Part shown: positions 18,078 to 29,931 of the stretch, piece after piece
Layout: the number at the start of each line of letters is the position of its first letter
How positions within the stretch are numbered: the first letter of the stretch is position 1
NCBI GenBank assembly: GCA_004010275.1
Contig: RBWT01000038.1
Coordinates: forward strand, 1-49,139
Reading direction: 5' to 3'
DNA from: Streptomyces huasconensis
Lineage (GTDB): Bacteria; Actinomycetota; Actinomycetes; Streptomycetales; Streptomycetaceae
DNA: 49,139 nt
Made by a program: the position numbers and the translations under genes
Notes under the pieces: model-generated
Database searches by the model: none
What the model saw: the letters and a program-made list of their open reading frames with translations, nothing else
What the model was told of the DNA's origin: nothing

Positions 18078-18099
18078 GGTCTCGTCCAAACGCGGAGGC

Positions 18100-18121
18100 G
18101 CCGACCCAGGCTCGGGTCGGC
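18100..18121. terminator. hairpin between convergent PBP and phosphatase genes
   Basis: GCCGACCC (18100-18107) pairs with GGGTCGGC (18114-18121). Outside it, CGGAGG and GCTCCG can extend the stem. It lies between the two gene ends and could serve both. Confidence 0.65.
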
Positions 18122-18143
18122 CCGCTCCGCCGTTGTCAGGCGC

Positions 18144-20035
18144 TCAGCTCCGGTTCAGCTCGAACCAGACCACCTTGCCGGTGCTCAGCCGCGTGGCGCC
18201 CCACCGCCGGGCCATCTTGTTGACCAGGTACAGCCCGCGGCCGCCCTCGTCCGTGGCACGTGCCTGGCGCAGCCGCGGCAGCTGCGGGACGTCGTCGCCG
18301 ACCTCGCAGCGCAGGAACTCGGCGCGCAGCAGCCGCAGCGTGATCGGCCGCGACGCGTACCGCACGGCGTTGGTGACGACCTCGCTGACCAGCAGCTCCA
18401 CCGAGTCGGTCAGCTCCTCCAGGCCCCAGCGGGCCAGCGCGCTGCGGGCCAGGCGGCGGGCGCGGGACGGCGTCGCGCTCTCCGGCTCCAGGAACCAGTA
18501 GGCGAGGTCGCTCGGCGCGATGCCGTCGAAGCGGGCGGCGAGCAGCGCGATGTCGTCGTCCCGGTCGCCCGGGCCGAGCATGTCCAGCACCTCGTCGCAG
18601 AGGGCCTCCAGCGGCGGCGGATGGTCCGGGCCCGTCAACTGGGCGGTGGCGGCGAGACGTTCCCGCAGCTGCTCTATGCCGGTCCACACGTCCCGCAGCC
18701 GGGACTCGACGAGCCCGTCCGTGTACAGCAGCAGCGTGGCGCCCGCCGGGGCGTCCAGCTCCACGGCCTCGAAGTCCACGCCGCCGACGCCGATGGGGGG
18801 CGCCCGGCGGCACGCGCAGCACCTCGGCACGGCCGCCCAGGTGCAGCAGGACGGGCGGCGGATGCCCGGCGTTGGCGATGGTGATGCGGTGCGAGACCGG
18901 GTCGTAGACCGCGTAGAGGCAGGTCGCCATGCGGTCGGAGCCGAGCCGCTGGGCCTGCTCGTCCAGGTGGTGCAGGACCTCCTGGGGCGGCAGGTCGAGC
19001 CCGGCGAGGGTCCTGCGCGGGTCGTCCGCAGCTGGCCCATGATGGCGGCCGAGGTCATCGTGCCCATGACGTCGCCGACGACCAGCGCGACGCGGCTGCC
19101 CGGCAGCGGGATCGCGTCGTACCAGTCGCCGCCGACCCGCGCCGTCTCGCGCGGCCGGCAGATAGCGCGAGGCGAGCCGCACCCCGGTCGGGCGCGGCAG
19201 CGTCTCGGGGAGCATCGTGCGCTGGAGTTCGTCGGCGATGTACGCCTCGCGGCCGTACAGGACGGCCTTGTCGATGCCGAGCGCGCTGTGCACGGCCAGC
19301 TGGGCGGCGACCAGCAGGTCGTCCGCCTCGAAGGCGGGGCGGTCCGGGCGGCGCAGGAAGACGGCCGCGCCGATCACGCGGCGCCGGCCCCGCAGCGGCG
19401 CGAGGATCGCCCGCCGGCCGGTCGGCACGGTCCGCCCCTCGCCCAGCAGTTCGGGCAGGGCGGCCCGGGCCGCCGCCGAGTCCTCGAAGACCGGGCGCAC
19501 CCCGCGCAGCACCTCGGCGAGCGCGCCGCCGTGCCGCACCTCGCACAGCTCGGCGGTGCCCATCACGTCGGTGATGTCGGGCTGCACCACCTGGAGCGAG
19601 GGCAGGGTGCCGCCTGCGGTGTCCGGTTCCTCGGCGCCCTCCTCGATGGAGCGCAGCCGGCGGTGCGGCGCAGGCGCAGCACCAGCGGGCCGGCCGGCCG
19701 CTCGTCGCCGACGGGCAGCGGGTCGCGCAGATAGACGAGGATCGCGTCGGAGAACGTCGGGACCGTCGCCCGGCACAGCCCCATCACGATCTCGTCGAGG
19801 TCGATGCCGCGCGCGATGGCGTCGCGGCGCCCACGAACCGCAGCCGGTCCCCGTCGCGCCGCATCGCCCACGGGACCCGCGCCCGGCGGCCGCGGCCGCC
19901 CGGTGCGCCGCTCCTCGCCCGTCGGGCGGACCCGACGGGGCCGGGCTGCGCCGGTACGCCGTCGGGGGCGGGGCGCGGCCTGCCCGGGTCCGGCTCGGAG
20001 GCGGACGGCTGGGAATGTTCACTGGTCGGCGGCAC
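18144..20035 (-). pseudogene. SpoIIE-type Ser/Thr phosphatase with HATPase domain, five frame breaks
   Basis: Joining the frames gives about 630 residues: a Pro-rich N terminus, a GAF-like sensor (DEIVMGLCRATVPTFSDAIL ... QLAVHSALGIDKAVLYGREA), then a PP2C/SpoIIE phosphatase core (YIADELQRTMLPETLP, VGGDWYDAIPLPGSRVALVVGDVMG, CLYAVYDPVSH, LLLYTDGLVESR, DDDIALLAAR) and a C-terminal HATPase anti-sigma-like domain (VSEVVTNAVRYASRP, DEGGRGLYLVNKMA). Such proteins set anti-sigma/anti-anti-sigma switches. Frame breaks fall near 19830, 19670, 19150, 19025 and 18797; the last is in a run of six G. Correcting them (three added, two removed bases) gives exactly 631 codons. The dense, compensating pattern with conserved residues on both sides of every break suggests sequencing errors rather than decay, but this cannot be settled here. 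Confidence 0.75.
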
Positions 20036-20234
20036 GAAGCTCCCGGGGAAGTGTCACGCGCGCCCTGTGGCGTCTGAGGGGAACGCAGCAGCGCCCCGCG
20101 GGGCTCCGCGGGGGCGGTCGGCCGGGCAGCTGGTGCCTTGCGACCCTCGTGGGGGGTGAGGTGCTCCGTCACGCGTTTCGAATCCGTCCGTCCGGGGCCG
20201 CGCGCCGTGCGCGCCGTCCAGCGTTGCACGTCGC

Positions 20235-20876
20235 TCAGCCGCGTCGGCAGTGCAGAAAGACCTGGTGCTCGGGTGGTACGTCGCTGCTGGCGGGGGCGTA
20301 CGCGTACGTGTCCTCGCCGGTGATCTCGAAGCCCGCGTCCCGCACGACCTGGCGCAGCTCGTCCCGCAGGTAACCCGATACCCGGATTGTGTGCCCCAGG
20401 AACGGGATCGTCGCGTCGTCGAGGTCGGCCTCGACCATGGACAGCTCCATCAGGCCGCCCGGCCGCAGCAGTCCGTGCAGCCGCCGCAGCGCCTGCGGGA
20501 TCTCGGGGCGCGGCAGCATCAGCAGGGCGAAGAAGCAGGCGATGCCGTCGAACCGGCCGATCCCGTCCGGGCCGTCGGCCGTCAGGTCCGCGATGTCGAT
20601 GAGCCGGAACTCCGCGGCCGGGACGTTCTTTTCGGCCAGTTCGAGCATGCCCGACGAGATGTCCGTGCCGAGGACGGTGTGGCCCTTCTCGGCCAGTTGC
20701 AGAGCGGTGGGCAGTCCGGTGCCGCAGCCCACGTCCAGGATGCGGGAGCCGGGCGCCAGCGCGTCGGCCAGGTGGCGCCCGGCGGCGAGCTGGCCCTCCT
20801 TGTGCGGGAAGGCGTCGTCGTAGTGCCGCCCGATGGCGTCAAAGGCCTCGGCCTGGCCCCTGCGGTCCTCGCTCAC
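20235..20876 (-). CDS. class I SAM-dependent methyltransferase
   Basis: The 213-residue protein has all the landmarks of a UbiE/BioC-like methyltransferase: motif I ILDVGCGTGLPT near residue 46, GTDISSGMLELAEKN, FDGIACFFALLMLPRP near 110 and LRPGGLMELSMVE near 138. The acceptor is unknown. The start is GTG at 20876. It lies upstream of the phosphatase gene on the same strand, with about 200 bases between that phosphatase start and this gene's end, so an operon is not obvious. Confidence 0.85.
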   Translation of the reverse strand: MSEDRRGQAEAFDAIGRHYDDAFPHKEGQLAAGRHLADALAPGSRILDVGCGTGLPTALQLAEKGHTVLGTDISSGMLELAEKNVPAAEFRLIDIADLTADGPDGIGRFDGIACFFALLMLPRPEIPQALRRLHGLLRPGGLMELSMVEADLDDATIPFLGHTIRVSGYLRDELRQVVRDAGFEITGEDTYAYAPASSDVPPEHQVFLHCRRG

Positions 20877-20992
20877 GTTCTGCCGCCCCTCGATGACTTC
20901 CTGTCAGACAGCGCGCAGACCCGCGGAGTTGCTGCTGTGCGCCCTTGCGGAGGACGATCCTACGTTTGAACCACGGGGGCGCATCAAGGGTC

Positions 20993-21682
20993 TCATGAGG
21001 ACACGCGCGCGGGCGTACGGTCCCAGTCATCCGGAAGGGTGGGTACGACCCAGGACGGATCGGGACGCCAGTGCTGCCAGCCGTCCGAAAACGGTGCACC
21101 CCAGGCCTCGATCACGTCAAGGGCGGCCCGGCCGGCGGCGCGTACGTCAGCGGCCTTCCCGGCGTCCATCAGACCCACCCGCAGGGCCTGGGCGAACTCG
21201 TCCTCGTCGTGCCAGCGCCAGCTGCCGTCGGGGCGCACGGAGATGTCCAGAAAGTGATCCTCGGAATCCATCCCGCCCGCCCAGCGGGTCCGCGGCTCCT
21301 CCAGGTTCACGTACCAGTTCTTGAACCGCCAGCCCGGCTCCCAGAACAGCCACACCGACCACGGGTCGCCGGGGCGGGCGAGCTTCAGGACGCCGGTGCC
21401 GAACCAGTGGTCCCTGCGGACCGTGCGCGGTTTGGTGTAGCGGGTGGCGAGCGGCTCCTGGTGCAGCGGGGTCCCGTCGGCCAGCACCGGCCTCACGCAC
21501 TCGGTGCCGGGCGCCATCCACACGGCGAGCAGCTCGTCGCTGTCCTGGACGACGGTGACGGGACGGCAGATGTGGACGTGCTTCCCGGCGTTCTCCCGGT
21601 AGCGCCACAGGATGTGGTCGCCGGGGGCCCACCGGGCCGCTGAGCCGCCTGCCGTCGCCGTCTTCCCGTCGAGGTCTGTCAT
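20993..21682 (-). CDS. DUF402 family protein (FomD-like)
   Basis: The 229-residue protein matches DUF402, a barrel domain found in FomD and in tRNA- or nucleotide-linked phosphohydrolases. Visible landmarks are the W-rich FWEPGWRFKNWYVNLEEP near residue 118, then DHFLDISVRPDGSWRWHDEDEF near 143, which carries the acidic and aromatic residues that bind metal and nucleotide in the family. Exact substrate is not known. ATG at 21682 has TAATAT (21694-21689) six bases upstream, indicating a leaderless message. Confidence 0.85.
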   Translation of the reverse strand: MTDLDGKTATAGGSAARWAPGDHILWRYRENAGKHVHICRPVTVVQDSDELLAVWMAPGTECVRPVLADGTPLHQEPLATRYTKPRTVRRDHWFGTGVLKLARPGDPWSVWLFWEPGWRFKNWYVNLEEPRTRWAGGMDSEDHFLDISVRPDGSWRWHDEDEFAQALRVGLMDAGKAADVRAAGRAALDVIEAWGAPFSDGWQHWRPDPSWVVPTLPDDWDRTPARVSS

Positions 21683-21725
21683 GCACAGATATTAGACGCC
21701 CGTCCCGTGGCGCATGGGGCGGTCG

Positions 21726-23170
21726 CTAGGGATGCGTCATGCGCAACACGTCCAGCGCCTCGTCCAGTTGCTCCAGGGTGAGGTCGCCCCGGTCGACGTA
21801 GCCGGCCTCCAGGACGACCTCGCGGATCGTCTTGCGTTCGGCCAGCGACCTCTTGGCGACCTTCGCCGCCTCCTCGTAGCCGATGTACTTGTTCAGCGGC
21901 GTCACGACGGAGGGCGAGGACTCGGCGTACTCGCGGGCCCGTTCGCGGTTGGCGGTGATGCCGTCGACCGTCCGGTCGGCGAGCAGGCGCGCGACGTTGG
22001 CGAGCAGCCGGATGGACTCCAGGACGTTCTTGGCGATGACCGGCAGCATCACGTTCAGCTCGAAGTTGCCGGCGGCGCCCGCCGCGGCGACCGTGGCGTC
22101 GTTGCCGGTGACCTGCGCGGCGACCATCAGCGCGGCCTCGGGGATGACCGGGTTCACCTTGCCCGGCATGATCGAGGAGCCGGGCTGGAGGTCGGGGAGG
22201 TTGATCTCGGCGAGGCCGGTGCGCGGGCCCGAGGCCATCCACCGCAGGTCGTTGGCGATCTTCGTCAGGCCCACGCCGATGGTCCGCAGCTGCCCGCTGG
22301 TCTCGACGATGCCGTCCCGCGCGCCCTGCGCCTCGAAGTGGTCGCGGGCTCGGTCAGCGGCAGCCCCGTGGCCCGCGCGACCTCGGCGATGACGGCGGCG
22401 GAGAAGCCGGGCGGGGTGTTGATGCCGGTGCCCACGGCCGTGCCGCCGAGCGGCAGTTCGGCCAGGCGCGGCAGGGAGGCCTCCAGGCGCTCGATGCCGT
22501 ACCGCACCTGGGCCGCGTACCCGCCGAACTCCTGGCCGAGGGTGACCGGCGTGGCGTCCATGAGGTGTGTGCGCCCGGACTTCACGACGTCCGCGAACTC
22601 CTCCGCCTTGCGCTCCAGGGCGGCGGCGAGGTGGTCCAGGGCGGGGATGAGGTCCCCGGTGACCGCGCCCGTGGCCGCGATGTGGATCGAGGACGGGAAG
22701 ACGTCGTTCGAGGACTGCGAGGCGTTCACGTGGTCGTTGGGGTGGACGGGGCGTCCGAGGCGCTCGGTGGCGAGCGTGGCGAGGACCTCGTTGGTGTTCA
22801 TGTTGGACGAGGTGCCGGAGCCGGTCTGGAAGACGTCGACGGGGAAGTGCGCGTCCCAGCGCCCTTCGGCGACCTCGGCCGCCGCGTCGGCGATGGCGTC
22901 GGCGATGTCCTTGTCGAGTACCCCGAGGCCCGCGTTGACCTTGGCGGCGGCCGCCTTGATCCGCGCGAGGGCGGCGATGTGGGCGCGCTCCAGGCGCTGG
23001 CCCGAGATGGGGAAGTTCTCCACCGCGCGCTGGGTCTGGGCACGCCACTTGGCGTCGGCGGGGACCCGTACCTCGCCCATGGAGTCGTGCTCGATGCGGT
23101 ACTCGCCGGTGTGCTCGGTCCGGTCGTCGCCGGTGTGGTTGCCGGTCGCGTCGCTGGCGTCGCTGGTCAT
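21726..23170 (-). CDS. fumC: class II fumarate hydratase FumC (one frameshift)
   Basis: The product is 481 residues after one base is restored near 22352, where the frame passes from LPLTE to [13 protein letters not shown]; 1,445 plus 1 bases is 482 codons. Class II landmarks are intact on both sides: [40 protein letters not shown] (catalytic His) and [11 protein letters not shown] (catalytic Ser loop). It interconverts fumarate and malate in the TCA cycle without a metal cluster. The single break is likely a sequence error, because the rest is perfectly conserved. TAGGTT seven bases before the ATG suggests a leaderless message. The gene is divergent from the secreted hydrolase. Confidence 0.92.
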
Positions 23171-23293
23171 GCTCTCGAACCTACCTCTCCGTCCAAACCC
23201 CGTGGAAAGTTGAGCACTTGTCTTGTCCGGGGTATTCCCAAGCGTGCTACCCACCAGTAAAAACCCTGGGTAACACCACACCGGGGAGGCGCA

Positions 23294-24827
23294 ATGAAGC
23301 GCATCAGACGCAGTGGCCGGGCCGCGCTGCGCAGTTCGTTCGCGGCGGCCGTCGCGATGGCGGCCGTACTCGGCACGGCGGCGATGCCCGCCCAGGCGGC
23401 GGAGGGGGGCGGGTCCCGGGTCTCCGGAGCGGTTCCCCTCCCGCCCGAGCTGGAGAAGATCCGGGCGGCCGAGGCGACCAAGCTTTACGGCAGCCGGCCG
23501 AACGCCCCATGGCCGAGCGCAAGACCAGCCTGATCTCGCTCGGCGACAGCGAGATCTCCGGCGAGGGCGTCGGCACGTACGAACCGGGCACCGACGGCCC
23601 CGACAACTGGTGCCACCGCTCACCGGACGCCGCGATCCACCGCACCGGCATCCCCGCCGACGTGACGTACAACGTCGCCTGCTCCGGGGCCCAGACGGTC
23701 AACATCAGGATCGGTGGCCAGAAGCAGTACGCCGACGAGCTGGTGCAGAGCGACAACCTCGCCGTCAAGGCGCGCAACACGCGGATCAAGACGATCCTGC
23801 TCGTCATCGGCGCCAACGACGACCTCCAGTTCGCCCCGGTGATGACGGACTGCGTGACGCGCTATCTGCTCAGCCAGGGCGCCTGCGCGGGCAAGTACCA
23901 CGACGGCTGGCAGGCACGCGTCGACGCGCTCGTGCCCAAGGTCGAACAGTCCATCCGCGACCTGAAGACCGTCATGAAGGACGCGGGCTACCAGGAGGGC
24001 GACTACCGGCTCGTCGCCATGGGCTACCCGAGCCCGATCGGCCCCGACTTCCGCGACAACCCGAAATTCCCCGGCAAACTCGCCTGCGGCGGGCTCGGCT
24101 ACGACTCCGACACCGAGTGGGGCCGCAACTACGCGGTGCCGACGTTCGAGAAGGGCATGCGCAAGGCCGCCAGGAACGCGGGCGCGACCTACCTCGACAA
24201 CTCCCGCCTCTTCCACGGCCACGAGGTCTGCATGGAGGACACCTGGGCGCGCGGCCTCTACGTGGACGTGACCAATCCCTTCCCGCCGGACTCCAACTCC
24301 GTACGCCAGTCCTTCCACCCCAACGCGCGCGGCCACGCCGCCTTCGCGTCCTGCCTGACGCAGCTGCACGAGTCCGGCAAGCGGGAGGCCAGCTGTGCCG
24401 ACCCCGCGAGCACGGGGAGCCCGAAGCTGTATGAGCTTGCCTGGGACGACGTGTTCACGCCCCTGAAGAACGAGGGCACCGGTACGTGTGTGGACGTCGA
24501 CGCGTCCAAGAGCCGTAACGGGACGAAGGTGCAGGGCTGGGAGTGCACGGGTAATCGCAACCAGACGTGGTGGTACGACGGCTCGCGGGGGTCCCTGCAT
24601 ACGGGGCTGACCCAGGACCGGTGTCTGGACGTGCCTGACGCGCCTATAAGGAAGGCGCCGCCGTGGTGTTGTGGAACTGCCACGGGGGTGGCAATCAGAA
24701 GTTCGTCCGGGAGGGCGGGACGGTGCGGGCCGCTGCCGCGAGTGGGCTGTGTCTGACCCTGGCCGGGGCGAAGGAGCCGGTGCGGCTGCAGAAGTGCACG
24801 GGGGCGGCGAACCAGCGGTTCGCCTAG
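23294..24827 (+). CDS. secreted SGNH/GDSL hydrolase with C-terminal ricin B-type lectin domain (two frameshifts)
   Basis: The reconstructed product is 511 residues. A clear signal peptide (basic MKRIRR start, hydrophobic core, cleavage about residue 35 at PAQA-AE) is followed by a GDSL-like hydrolase: block [15 protein letters not shown], block [15 protein letters not shown] and the Ser/Asp-x-x-His block [13 protein letters not shown]. The last 130 or so residues are a QxW-type ricin lectin domain ([34 protein letters not shown]), which should bind a sugar polymer. Frame breaks lie near 23505 (short C run) and 24642; adding one base at each gives 512 codons. ATG at 23294 has GGGGAGG four bases upstream. 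Confidence 0.82.
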
Positions 24828-24839
24828 GAGCCCGCCTCC

Positions 24840-24898
24840 GCGGGAACTGCGCGATCTTTCACTGCGAGTGCGTCGTGGCTGGTCGCGCAGTTCCCCGC
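24840..24898. repeat. streptomycete dispersed palindrome acting as terminator
   Basis: GCGGGAACTGCGCGA (24840-24854) pairs with TCGCGCAGTTCCCCGC (24883-24898), with one bulged C. The 3' arm followed by GCCCCTAAAAGA is, from memory, a very common intergenic repeat in Streptomyces genomes. It lies between the convergent hydrolase and fumarase genes. Confidence 0.7.
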
Positions 24899-24910
24899 GC
24901 CCCTAAAAGA

Positions 24911-26578
<1,668 letters not shown>

Positions 26579-26765
26579 TGCGGCCATTCCTCACTCGGCA
26601 GACAGCGGCGCGGCCTCCATTGGCAACGCGCCAACCAGCGTAGAACGCGCGCCGCGGGCCCGGTCTGTGAGGTAAGGCTCAGTAGGCCGCTGCCGCCGCC
26701 ACACCACGGGTCGTCGGGGTTGGTCGGTTGTGCACAAGAGCTAGTCGCGATCTATCGCGATTGGG

Positions 26766-26777
26766 TACGCTGCTGCC
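26766..26777 (+). promoter_or_regulatory. -10 element of a leaderless transcript
   Basis: TACGCT at 26766-26771 ends six bases before the GTG at 26778. The AT-rich stretch GATCTATCGCGATTGGG precedes it. Confidence 0.5.
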
Positions 26778-27467
26778 GTGGACCTCGAAAAGCGCCTCCC
26801 GCAGCCCGCTCCCGCCACAGCCGAGGAGTCGGGGTCGCTCCGCGCCTCCGACGCCGACCGGGACCGCATCGCGGACATCCTCCGTGAGGCCGTGGCCGAG
26901 GGCCGCCTCACCGCCGAGGAGCACGCCGAGCGCGTCGAGGGGGTGTACCGCGCCAAGACCTTGGGCGAGCTGGAGCCGCTGATCGCGGACCTCCCCGCCG
27001 CCCACGGCGAAACCGCCGGCCCCTCGTCCGGGTACGCGCCCGCGCCCGGCAGGCCCTCACCCGGCGCGGTGCCCGCCGTAGCCGACGAGAACCTGGTCGC
27101 GGTCCTCAGCGGCTCCGTCCGCAAGGGCCGCTGGCGCGTGGCCCGCCGCACCCATGCGTACGCGGTCTTCGGCAGCGTCGAGATCGACCTGAGCGAGGCG
27201 ATCTTCGAGCAGCGCCAGGTGGTCATCAAGGCGGTCGCGATCTTCGGCTCGGTCGAGATCCGCGTCCCGGAGAACGTCTCGCTGCGCGGCAGCGGCGCCG
27301 GCGTACTCGGCAATTTCGAGGTCGACACGCTCGACTCCGCCGAGCAGGACGCCCCGGTCGTCTTCGTGGACGGCACGGCGATCTTCGGCAATGTCGAGGC
27401 GCGCCCGAAGCGCGGCAAGCTCATCCGTGACCTGCACCGCAAGGTGCGCGGGCACCTCGGGCACTGA
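26778..27467 (+). CDS. DUF1707 and LiaF-like C-terminal domain protein
   Basis: The 229-residue protein has an N-terminal DUF1707 domain (LRASDADRDRIADILREAV, then GRLTAEEHAERVEGVY, about residues 21-75) and a C-terminal repetitive beta domain like that of cell-wall stress protein LiaF/DUF2154 (VAVLSGSVRKGRW, VFGSVEIDLSEA, IFGSVEIRVPENV, IFGNVEARP). No membrane segment is visible. The pair is common in actinobacteria and may sense or report on envelope stress; that is inference. GTG at 26778 fits a leaderless message. Confidence 0.82.
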   Translation: MDLEKRLPQPAPATAEESGSLRASDADRDRIADILREAVAEGRLTAEEHAERVEGVYRAKTLGELEPLIADLPAAHGETAGPSSGYAPAPGRPSPGAVPAVADENLVAVLSGSVRKGRWRVARRTHAYAVFGSVEIDLSEAIFEQRQVVIKAVAIFGSVEIRVPENVSLRGSGAGVLGNFEVDTLDSAEQDAPVVFVDGTAIFGNVEARPKRGKLIRDLHRKVRGHLGH

Positions 27468-27591
27468 CGGTCCGCCCCCGCCGGGGGGCGCGCGAACCGC
27501 CACGCGTCGGAACTCAGTGCATAGGCGCGCACACAGCGGGTAGAGCTGCTCCATCGTCTCTCGCTCGCGAAGCCGTCGTCAGGAGTAGACC

Positions 27592-27966
27592 GTGCAGCAA
27601 CCGTCGCGTCAGTCCCTGCAGGTCGCCGCTGTTCCGGCTCAGCGGGGGGCAGTGCGGGATCGGACCGATGACGCCCCCTGGCACACGGAGGCCGTGTGCC
27701 GCCGCGACGAGGCCGGGCTGTTCTTCGCCCCCTCCAAGGAGCCGACCGCGGCCCGGCTCTCGCGCGAGGAGGCGGCCAAGCGCGTCTGTGCCCGCTGTCC
27801 CGTGATGGTCGAGTGCCGCGAGCACGCCCTCCTCCAGCCCGAGCCGTACGGCGTGTGGGGCGGCCTCACCGCCGCCGAGCGCCGCGTGGTCCTGGCCCGC
27901 CGCCGCAGGCGCGACCTGGAGCTCCAGAAGGCGGCTCACGCGACGGGCATCGCCGCCGCGGGGTGA
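27592..27966 (+). CDS. WhiB-family (Wbl) iron-sulfur transcription factor
   Basis: The 124-residue protein carries the four Wbl cluster cysteines, C36, C66, C69 and C75, in VCRRDE, VCARCPVMVEC, and the G-turn GVWGG at residues 87-91. A basic Arg-rich tail (RRRRRD) follows, which contacts DNA in this family. Wbl proteins bind a 4Fe-4S cluster and act with sigma factors in development and stress control. The N-terminal 25 residues are divergent. GTG at 27592 follows AGGAG at 27580-27584. From memory of gene order it may be WblI, but the sequence alone does not prove it. Confidence 0.93.
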   Translation: MQQPSRQSLQVAAVPAQRGAVRDRTDDAPWHTEAVCRRDEAGLFFAPSKEPTAARLSREEAAKRVCARCPVMVECREHALLQPEPYGVWGGLTAAERRVVLARRRRRDLELQKAAHATGIAAAG

Positions 27967-27984
27967 GGTGTCGGATGTACGAGA

Positions 27985-28009
27985 GGGGCGTCCCCGCACG
28001 GGACGCCCC
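27985..28009. terminator. bidirectional terminator between wbl and glpX
   Basis: GGGGCGTCCC (27985-27994) pairs with GGGACGCCCC (28000-28009) around a five-base loop, with GTACGA and TCGTAC on either side extending it. Confidence 0.85.
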
Positions 28010-28053
28010 CTTCGTCGTACGAACCCGCATGGGCCCGTATGAACCTTCTGCTC

Positions 28054-29085
28054 CTACTTGGCGCGGTCGAAGTCGATCGCGCTGTAGGCACGCAGCTTCG
28101 AGAGCCGGTGGTCGGAGTCGATCTTGCGGATCGTGCCCGACTTGGAGCGCATGACCAGCGAGGACGTCGAGGCGGTGGCCGCGCGGTAGCGCACGCCCTG
28201 GAGCAGCTCGCCGTCGGTGATGCCGGTCGCGACGAAGAAGACGTTGTCGCCCTTGACCAGGTCGTCCGTGGAGAGCGTGCGGTCCAGGTCGTGGCCGGCG
28301 TCGAGGGCGCGCTGGCGCTCGGCGTCGTCCTTGGGCCACAGCTTGCCCTGGATGACACCGCCCAGGCACTTGATCGCACAGGCCGAGATGATGCCCTCGG
28401 GGGTGCCGCCGATGCCCATGAGCAGGTCGACGCCGGTGCCCTCGCGCACGGCCATGACCGAGCCGGCCACATCGCCGTCGGAGATGAACTTGATGCGGGC
28501 GCCGGTCTCGCGGATCTCCTTGACGATGCCCTCGTGGCGGGGGCGGTCCAGGATCATGACCGTGACGTCCTCGGGCGAGGAGTTCTTGGCCTTGGCGACG
28601 CGGCGGATGTTGACCGACGCGGGCGCGTTGATGTCCACGTAGTCCGCGGCTTCGGGGCCGGTGACCAGCTTGTCCATGTAGAAGACGGCGGACGGGTCGA
28701 ACATGGCGCCGCGGTCGGCGGCGGCGAGCACGGCGATCGCGTTGGGCATGCCCTTCGCGGTCAGCGTCGTGCCGTCGATCGGGTCGACGGCGATGTCGAC
28801 CTCGGCACCGGTGCCGTCACCGATGCGCTCTCCGTTGAAGAGCATCGGGGCTTCGTCCTTCTCGCCCTCGCCGATGACGACGACGCCGTTCATCGAGACG
28901 GTGTGGACGAGGGTCCGCATGGCCCTGACCGCGGCGCCGTCCGCGCCGTTCTTGTCGCCGCGGCCGACCCAGCGGCCGGCGGCCATGGCGGCCGCCTCGG
29001 TGACCCGGACGAGCTCCAGGGCGAGGTTGCGGTCGGGGGCCTCGGGAGAGACCTCCAGCTCGGACGGAAGGTGATGCTCGGTCAT
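28054..29085 (-). CDS. glpX: fructose-1,6-bisphosphatase class II GlpX
   Basis: The 343-residue protein has the GlpX signature series: [13 protein letters not shown] near residue 70, AVDPIDGTT near 99, [27 protein letters not shown] near 219 and [16 protein letters not shown]. It dephosphorylates fructose 1,6-bisphosphate in gluconeogenesis, with Mn/Mg as cofactor. ATG at 29085 is preferred to upstream open frame because AGAGGTG lies about seven bases before it and the sequence before it shows no conserved pattern. Single gene, divergent from the DUF4245 gene. Confidence 0.94.
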   Translation of the reverse strand: MTEHHLPSELEVSPEAPDRNLALELVRVTEAAAMAAGRWVGRGDKNGADGAAVRAMRTLVHTVSMNGVVVIGEGEKDEAPMLFNGERIGDGTGAEVDIAVDPIDGTTLTAKGMPNAIAVLAAADRGAMFDPSAVFYMDKLVTGPEAADYVDINAPASVNIRRVAKAKNSSPEDVTVMILDRPRHEGIVKEIRETGARIKFISDGDVAGSVMAVREGTGVDLLMGIGGTPEGIISACAIKCLGGVIQGKLWPKDDAERQRALDAGHDLDRTLSTDDLVKGDNVFFVATGITDGELLQGVRYRAATASTSSLVMRSKSGTIRKIDSDHRLSKLRAYSAIDFDRAK

Positions 29086-29260
29086 CGGGACGCACCTCTC
29101 TGCTGATACGACGACGGCCGGATGAGGGATTGCGCATGACTCTATCCGTAGGCCGACAAAATGAGCAGTGGACCCCACGCATGAGCGGCTCGGGTGGCGG
29201 GATGCGGCCGCAGGAGGCACCGGGGAACGGCGCGTGTCCGACGCCTGAGACCATGGGGGC

Positions 29261-29779
29261 GTGGCAGGCAGACAAGGCAACCAGACCGTCAAGAACATGC
29301 TGTGGTCGTTGGTGGTGATCGCCCTGGTCGCGGGCGTCATCTACCTCTTCATCCCGCATGACGAGTCCAAGACCCCCGTCAAGCGGGTCGACTACCGCGT
29401 GGAACTCCTGACGGCCCGGCGGGCCGCCGCGTACCCCGTGGCGGCGCCCGAGGGGCTGCCCAAGGAGTGGAAGCCCACGTCCGTGCGGTACAACGGCGCC
29501 GACCACGACAAGTGGCACCTGGGCTTCCTCGACCCGGACGGCGAGTACGTGGTGATCAAACAGTCCACCGAGAAGCCGGCCCGCTTCATCGACGACGCCA
29601 CCCGGGAAGCGGTGCGGACCGACACCGTGGAGAAGGTCGGCGGCCGCGACTGGCGCCGCTACAAGGGGACGACGTACGACGCCCTGGTGAGCACCGAGAA
29701 GGGCGCCACGACGGTCGTCGCGGGCACGGCCTCGTTCGGGCAGCTCACGAAGATGGTCGAGGCGCTGAAGACGTCCTGA
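29261..29779 (+). CDS. DUF4245 family membrane-anchored protein
   Basis: The 172-residue product has a short polar start, one hydrophobic segment ([19 protein letters not shown], about residues 14-32) and a soluble domain outside the membrane with [20 protein letters not shown] and [10 protein letters not shown], which are the recurrent patterns of DUF4245. These are lipid-free membrane proteins of unknown function in actinobacteria, often placed beside glpX as here. The start is GTG at 29261. A strong terminator follows 44 bases downstream. Confidence 0.82.
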   Translation: MAGRQGNQTVKNMLWSLVVIALVAGVIYLFIPHDESKTPVKRVDYRVELLTARRAAAYPVAAPEGLPKEWKPTSVRYNGADHDKWHLGFLDPDGEYVVIKQSTEKPARFIDDATREAVRTDTVEKVGGRDWRRYKGTTYDALVSTEKGATTVVAGTASFGQLTKMVEALKTS

Positions 29780-29822
29780 GCGCGGCGTGCTCACGTCGCC
29801 GCGAGTGCGCTCCGGCGTGTAC

Positions 29823-29860
29823 GAGAAGGGCCCCCGGCGGGTGTGCCGGGGGCCCTTCTC
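29823..29860. terminator. terminator after the DUF4245 gene
   Basis: GAGAAGGGCCCCCGGC (29823-29838) pairs with GCCGGGGGCCCTTCTC (29845-29860), 16 perfect base pairs. It also lies 72 bases from the 3' end of the convergent nitroreductase gene. Confidence 0.85.
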
Positions 29861-29931
29861 GCAGGTGCGGTCGGCGCGTGCGGCGTGCGCTGTGCGTCAT
29901 CCGATGTGCGTCATGCGCTGTGCGTCGTCGC

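Noticed and set aside
15819..18089. A 756-residue open frame antisense to the penicillin-binding protein
   Set aside because: It is a GC-bias shadow: its translation is Arg/Leu/Val/Gly-rich without any domain, and the sense strand has all PBP motifs.
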